Origin: Dehalococcoidales bacterium
GTDB taxonomy: Bacteria; Chloroflexota; Dehalococcoidia; Dehalococcoidales; RBG-16-60-22
Assembly: GCA_016783105.1 (NCBI GenBank)
Contig: JADHXF010000003.1
Span: 1-57,006 of the forward strand
Length of the DNA: 57,006 bases
Direction: 5' to 3'
Made by a program: the position numbers and the translations under genes. How positions within the stretch are numbered: position 1 is the first letter of the stretch; each line of letters begins with the position of its first letter. The notes under the pieces were generated by a model. It had not been told where the DNA came from. It searched no databases and saw only the letters and a list, made by a program, of their open reading frames with translations. Shown one piece after another: positions 53,877-57,006 of the stretch.

Positions 53877-54569
53877 TTAATCAGAATCCGTGAACTGATA
53901 GCCGACGCCGGAAACGGTGAGGATATATTTGGGGTGGTTCGGGTCTGACTCCAGTTTGGTGCGCAGACGGCGGACAAAGACGTGCAGATATTCCCTTTCA
54001 TCCTGATATTCCGGGCCCCATACCCTGTTCAGCAGGTGGGTATGGGTGAGCACCTTACCTGAATTCACGGCCAGCTCTTGAAGGAGAGAGTATTCAGTGG
54101 GGGTCAGCTTCACTTCCATGCCGGCACGGGTTACCTGTCTTTTCGCAAAGTTGATGACCAGGTCACCACTGGTGACGGAAGCTTTGGTGGTAGATGTGCC
54201 GGTCATTCTGGTACGCCTGAGAACGGCACTGACCCGCGCCATGAGTTCATTGGCACCGAAAGGCTTGACAATATAGTCGTCGGCGCCGAGGTCAAGGCAC
54301 TTTACTTTGTCCTTTTCATCACCCCGGGCACTGAGCATAATGATGGGAATCTGGGACCATTCACGCAGCCGGCGGCATACCTCAAAGCCGTCCATCTTTG
54401 GCATCATGATGTCCAGTATGATGAGGTCAGGCAGTTCCCTCTCTATGATGTGGAGTGCTTCCTCACCATTGGTGGCGCAAATGGCCGCGTAGCCTCTGTC
54501 TTCCAGGTTAGAGCGAAGGAATTTCAGGATGCTTAGCTCATCATCGACAACCAGAATACGTTTTTTCAT
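53877..54569 (-). CDS. OmpR-family response regulator
   Basis: 230 residues: receiver (DDE, Asp in LIILDIMMPKMDG, Lys in DDYIVKPFGAN) and winged helix (LTPTEYSLLQELAVNSG, VFVRRLRTKLE, GVGYQFTDSD). It is encoded 43 bases after the receiver/coiled-coil protein and followed by a terminator. No histidine kinase is adjacent. The ribosome-binding site is weak. Confidence 0.92.
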   Translation of the reverse strand: MKKRILVVDDELSILKFLRSNLEDRGYAAICATNGEEALHIIERELPDLIILDIMMPKMDGFEVCRRLREWSQIPIIMLSARGDEKDKVKCLDLGADDYIVKPFGANELMARVSAVLRRTRMTGTSTTKASVTSGDLVINFAKRQVTRAGMEVKLTPTEYSLLQELAVNSGKVLTHTHLLNRVWGPEYQDEREYLHVFVRRLRTKLESDPNHPKYILTVSGVGYQFTDSD

Positions 54570-54612
54570 CAGCGAATAGCCGTTTACCGGTTACACTTGC
54601 TCAATTATTAAG

Positions 54613-55242
54613 CTACGCTCCTTTCAGGATTCTGAGCAGGGCATTTCTGAATTCTTCAACCGAGGCGATTGGCTCCTGCAATTCTGGAGGCAGTCCGGAG
54701 AGCAGGGACTTGCTGCCGCGTCTCTGTTTTGCCGCCAGTTGCTGCAGAAGCCTGTGCTCTCTGGCCAGGCTGCTCACCAGTTCGGCGAAATTATCCTGCA
54801 TTTGCCTGGTCTGTTCGGTGATGTTCTGTTCGATCTGGAGATAGCTCTGCTTATCCTGAAGCTGTTCCTGCCACTTCTCAGTGGCCAGGCGAATCTTATG
54901 CAGCATTTCATCCTGGTCGAACGGCTTGGTGATATACTCGTAAGCACCCAGTTTCATGGCCTCAACAGCGGTCTGAACATTGGCAACCGCCGTTACCATA
55001 ATGACGCAGATATTTGGCCAATCAGTACTTATTTTGCCAAGCACGTCGATGCCGGACAATCCGGGCATATTAATATCCAGCAGCACCACGTCAATATCAC
55101 CATCGGCAATAACAGCCAGGGCCTCCTGGCCGTCAGCCGCGGTGACAACATCGTAACCGGAGGCTTGCAGTACCCGCCGAAACAGCATCCGTACCGTTTC
55201 CTCATCATCGACGACCAGAATTTTTATTCTATCGGTAGTCAT
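54613..55242 (-). CDS. response regulator with C-terminal coiled coil
   Basis: 209 residues. An NtrC-like receiver (VVDDEE, Asp in VVLLDINMPGLSG, Thr/Ala in VIMVTAVA, Lys in YEYITKPFDQ) is followed by a long coiled coil (about 125-175) and a short tail. It has neither a DNA-binding nor a known enzymatic output domain. The receiver resembles that of the HD-GYP regulator at 15626-16675, which suggests a related protein that lacks the HD-GYP part. The start follows AAAAGGGTAATAAAA. Confidence 0.88.
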   Translation of the reverse strand: MTTDRIKILVVDDEETVRMLFRRVLQASGYDVVTAADGQEALAVIADGDIDVVLLDINMPGLSGIDVLGKISTDWPNICVIMVTAVANVQTAVEAMKLGAYEYITKPFDQDEMLHKIRLATEKWQEQLQDKQSYLQIEQNITEQTRQMQDNFAELVSSLAREHRLLQQLAAKQRRGSKSLLSGLPPELQEPIASVEEFRNALLRILKGA

Positions 55243-55270
55243 TTTTATTACCCTTTTGAAAACTTATCTT

Positions 55271-55299
55271 ATAATAGCCCTATTTTTGCTGGTAGTAAA
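55271..55299 (-). promoter_or_regulatory. candidate promoter of the response-regulator operon
   Basis: Minus strand TTTACT (55294-55299), 17-base spacer and TATTAT (55271-55276), about 29 bases upstream of the start at 55242. Confidence 0.5.
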
Positions 55300-55364
55300 G
55301 AGTGCGGCGATGATGACGTGGGGATAAGTTTCATCCGTCGTTAAGACCGATATTTATTTTTAAG

Positions 55365-56559
55365 TCAGGAAAGGGCACGATGCCGCTCGACGAAGCGGGC
55401 CATGCGGCGCAGCGCTTCTTCAATGTCGGGTAGCGAGGTCGCGTAGCAGCAGCGCACGTGTCCCTCTCCCAGCCGACCAAACAGGGTGCCGGGCATGACG
55501 ATAACTTTTTCTTCCTTGAGGAGGTTCTCGGTGAATTCGTCTGACGTCATCCCGGTAACCTTGACCGATGGGAAGGCGTAGAAGGCTCCTTTTGGTTCAT
55601 GGCACTTGAGCCCTATATCGTTAAGGCCGCGGATGATTACCTCACGGCGGCGTTTATACTCGGCCAGCATCCGCTGGACATCTTCCTCACCGTTCTCCAG
55701 TGCTTCCAGAGCGGCCATCTGCGCCATGCTGGATGGGCTGAGCATGGTGTGCTGGTGCACCTTTGCTGATGGCCGCCATGATTTCCGCCGGTCCAGCGGC
55801 ATAGCCCAGACGCCAGCCGGTCATGGCGTATGCTTTGGAGACACCGTCGAGGAGGACGGTGCGTTCCTTCATTCCCGGCAAGGTTGAGAAACAGGTATGT
55901 TCCACTCCGTAGGTCAGGCGACTGTAGATTTCGTCGGAGATTACCAGCAGGTCGTGCTTTGCCACCACTTTGGCAATCCCGGCATATTCTTCACGGGTGA
56001 GCTCGGTACCGGTTGGGTTGGCAGGATATCCGAAAAGCAGTACCTTTGTCTTTGGGGTAATCCTGGCCTCTATCTGGTCAGGTTCCAGTTTGAAGTCATT
56101 GTCTGGTCTGGTAGGCACGGTGACCGGCACACCGTGCGCCAGGACGATGCAGGAAGGATAGCACACGTAGTAGGGGTCGGGCATGATGACCTCATCGCCG
56201 GGGTCTATAATCGTTCTGAAGGCGAGGTCCATTGCCTGACTGGAGCCAACGGTGACGACGATTTCGGTCTCCGGGTCATATTTTATGCCGTAAAGTTTTT
56301 CCAGATGCCTGGCAACGGCTTCTCGCAGTTCGGGAAACCCCGCCGTCGGAGTATAAGTGGTGATGCCTTTCTTCATGGCCTCAATGCCAGCCTCGCAGAT
56401 ATGCCAGGGCGTGGGAAAGTCAGGCTCCCCTACGCTTAATGAAATACCGCCCTCAAGAGAGTGAAACAGGCTTAAAAATCTGGCAAAGCCGACGTCGGAT
56501 ACTTTAGCCACCCGCTCCGCGGTTCTCTTTTTCATCCGCGTTTCCTGTTTGTCAGACAT
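55365..56559 (-). pseudogene. class I/II aminotransferase, frameshifted
   Basis: Two frames make one PLP-dependent aminotransferase of about 398 residues. The upstream part (from 56559) shows SVGEPDFPTP, TYTPTAGFPELREAV, PDPYYVCYP, YPANPTG, SDEIYSRLTYG and the PLP lysine in VSKAYAMTGWRLGYAAG. The downstream part starts at VHQHTMLSPSSMAQMAALEAL and ends with HVRCCYATS. They join if one base of the TTT run at 55762-55764 (plus strand) is removed, giving AAISKVHQHTML. The position in a short homopolymer makes a sequencing error quite possible. A relation to aspartate or alanine aminotransferase is likely. A candidate promoter lies at 56584-56612. Confidence 0.87.
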
Positions 56560-56583
56560 CGTTCTTTGTTCCTTCCTGCCGTA

Positions 56584-56612
56584 ATTATATAGTGCATCAT
56601 ATCGGACACCAA
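56584..56612 (-). promoter_or_regulatory. candidate promoter of the aminotransferase gene
   Basis: Minus strand TTGGTG (56607-56612), 17-base spacer and perfect TATAAT (56584-56589), about 24 bases upstream of the start at 56559. Confidence 0.5.
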
Positions 56613-56787
56613 GTCAGGCATGTTTGCGGAGGCATAAAATATAGCTGTACCATTAAGATTATAATGACAGACGCCTGAAATGACAAATTAAAGGTTTGTG
56701 ATTTGAGAACCGAAAGCAGAAAAGAATACTGAATGCGGCAGGAGGATGAAGAGACTGTCTGGGATAGCCGGCTCACGCTGGTACTCT

Positions 56788-56821
56788 AAAAAGGAACCGC
56801 CTCGATTTTATCGAGGCGGTT
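56788..56821 (-). terminator. Rho-independent terminator after the second TRAP permease gene
   Basis: Perfect 12-base stem AACCGCCTCGAT/ATCGAGGCGGTT with a three-base loop; on the minus strand CC and five T follow. It lies 25 bases past the stop at 56846. Confidence 0.88.
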
Positions 56822-56845
56822 GCCAGACAGAGATTTCTCTTACTG

Positions 56846-57006
56846 CTAGAAGCCCCTTATCATCTGACTTGGCAGCCAGAGGATTATCTGGGGGAAGGTA
56901 ATTAACAGAGCGAGACCAATCAGGATGATGAAAATATAAGGAATTACGCCTCGGATGATATGCCCCGTGGTCAACCCCAGCGACGGGTCAGCGGCGCCCC
57001 GGAGAT
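56846..57006 (-). CDS. dctM: TRAP transporter large permease (DctM), 3' end only
   Basis: The last 53 codons of a second dctM, cut by the window edge, too short for an automatic call. The readable protein, LRGAADPSLGLTTGHIIRGV and then IPYIFIILIGLALLI and ILWLPSQM, closely matches the end of the first DctM (LRGAAPPELGVTTADIIRGV). It ends IRGF and is followed by a strong terminator. It shows that another TRAP operon lies beyond the window. Confidence 0.85.
   Translation of the reverse strand, partial: LRGAADPSLGLTTGHIIRGVIPYIFIILIGLALLITFPQIILWLPSQMIRGF

Noticed and set aside
1..57006. Search for CRISPR arrays, tRNA genes, transposases, integrases and phage genes
   Set aside because: No regularly spaced repeats, cloverleaf-like segments or recombinase motifs were noticed on either strand; by eye, a divergent tRNA could still be missed.

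Overview
The window (57 kb, moderately GC-rich) looks like a chromosomal segment of an anaerobic, organic-acid- and amino-acid-using bacterium. Indicators are a four-subunit 2-oxoacid:ferredoxin oxidoreductase, a B12-dependent acyl-CoA mutase in two separate subunits, a CaiB-type CoA transferase, TRAP and peptide-type ABC transporters, a fused FAD/Fe-S oxidoreductase and many two-component proteins. The gene style, including an Ala/Pro-rich linker after a lipoprotein signal, is reminiscent of Dehalococcoidia-like Chloroflexota. That placement is an inference; an anaerobic Desulfobacterota-like host is not excluded. No tRNA, rRNA, CRISPR array, phage gene or insertion sequence was seen.

Layout. 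(1) 1-7 kb, minus strand: a 3-hydroxyacyl-CoA dehydrogenase and a complete peptide/nickel-type ABC importer (lipoprotein, two permeases, two ATPases). (2) 7-14 kb: two plus-strand genes with their own promoters (a membrane methyltransferase-like protein and a fumarylacetoacetate hydrolase family protein), then a minus-strand operon dctP-dctQ-dctM-rraA-like-PTE-like that pairs uptake of an unknown acid with two metal-dependent enzymes. (3) 13.8-19.4 kb: an orphan MoaD/ThiS-like protein and a signalling operon (four-PAS histidine kinase, lone receiver, receiver-HD-GYP, and a frameshifted kinase). (4) 19.6-23.9 kb: an HlyD/ABC-2 exporter operon behind an inverted repeat. (5) 24-31 kb: a CoA transferase, a Tat lipoprotein of the DUF362 family, and an operon of TPP enzyme, MFS carrier and a two-piece altronate-dehydratase-like enzyme. 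(6) 31.3-36.9 kb: ferredoxin, alpha, beta and gamma subunits of a 2-oxoacid oxidoreductase followed by both acyl-CoA mutase subunits, with a divergent Lrp/AsnC regulator. (7) 36.9-44.3 kb: a frameshifted enolase-superfamily gene, transaldolase, a spermidine-synthase-like membrane protein, a D-2-hydroxyacid dehydrogenase and an amidase. (8) 44.4-49.4 kb: a response regulator/CHASE4-type kinase pair and a membrane protein with three exact 95-residue-period repeats. (9) 49.4-57 kb: an ArsR regulator with a 1026-residue FAD/Fe-S oxidoreductase ending in a methionine-rich tail, three response regulators with no kinase beside them, a frameshifted aminotransferase, and the 3' end of a second TRAP large permease.

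The most coherent biological proposal is region 6. The alpha subunit most resembles the VorB type, the regulator is Lrp-like, and the mutase carries Phe where methylmalonyl-CoA mutase has its substrate-binding Tyr but keeps the carboxylate-binding Arg. This suggests either valine to isobutyryl-CoA to butyryl-CoA, or 2-oxoglutarate to succinyl-CoA to methylmalonyl-CoA.

Three genes are each broken by one single-base indel (near 14724, 37617 and 55763). They could be real pseudogenes or assembly errors and need read-level checking.
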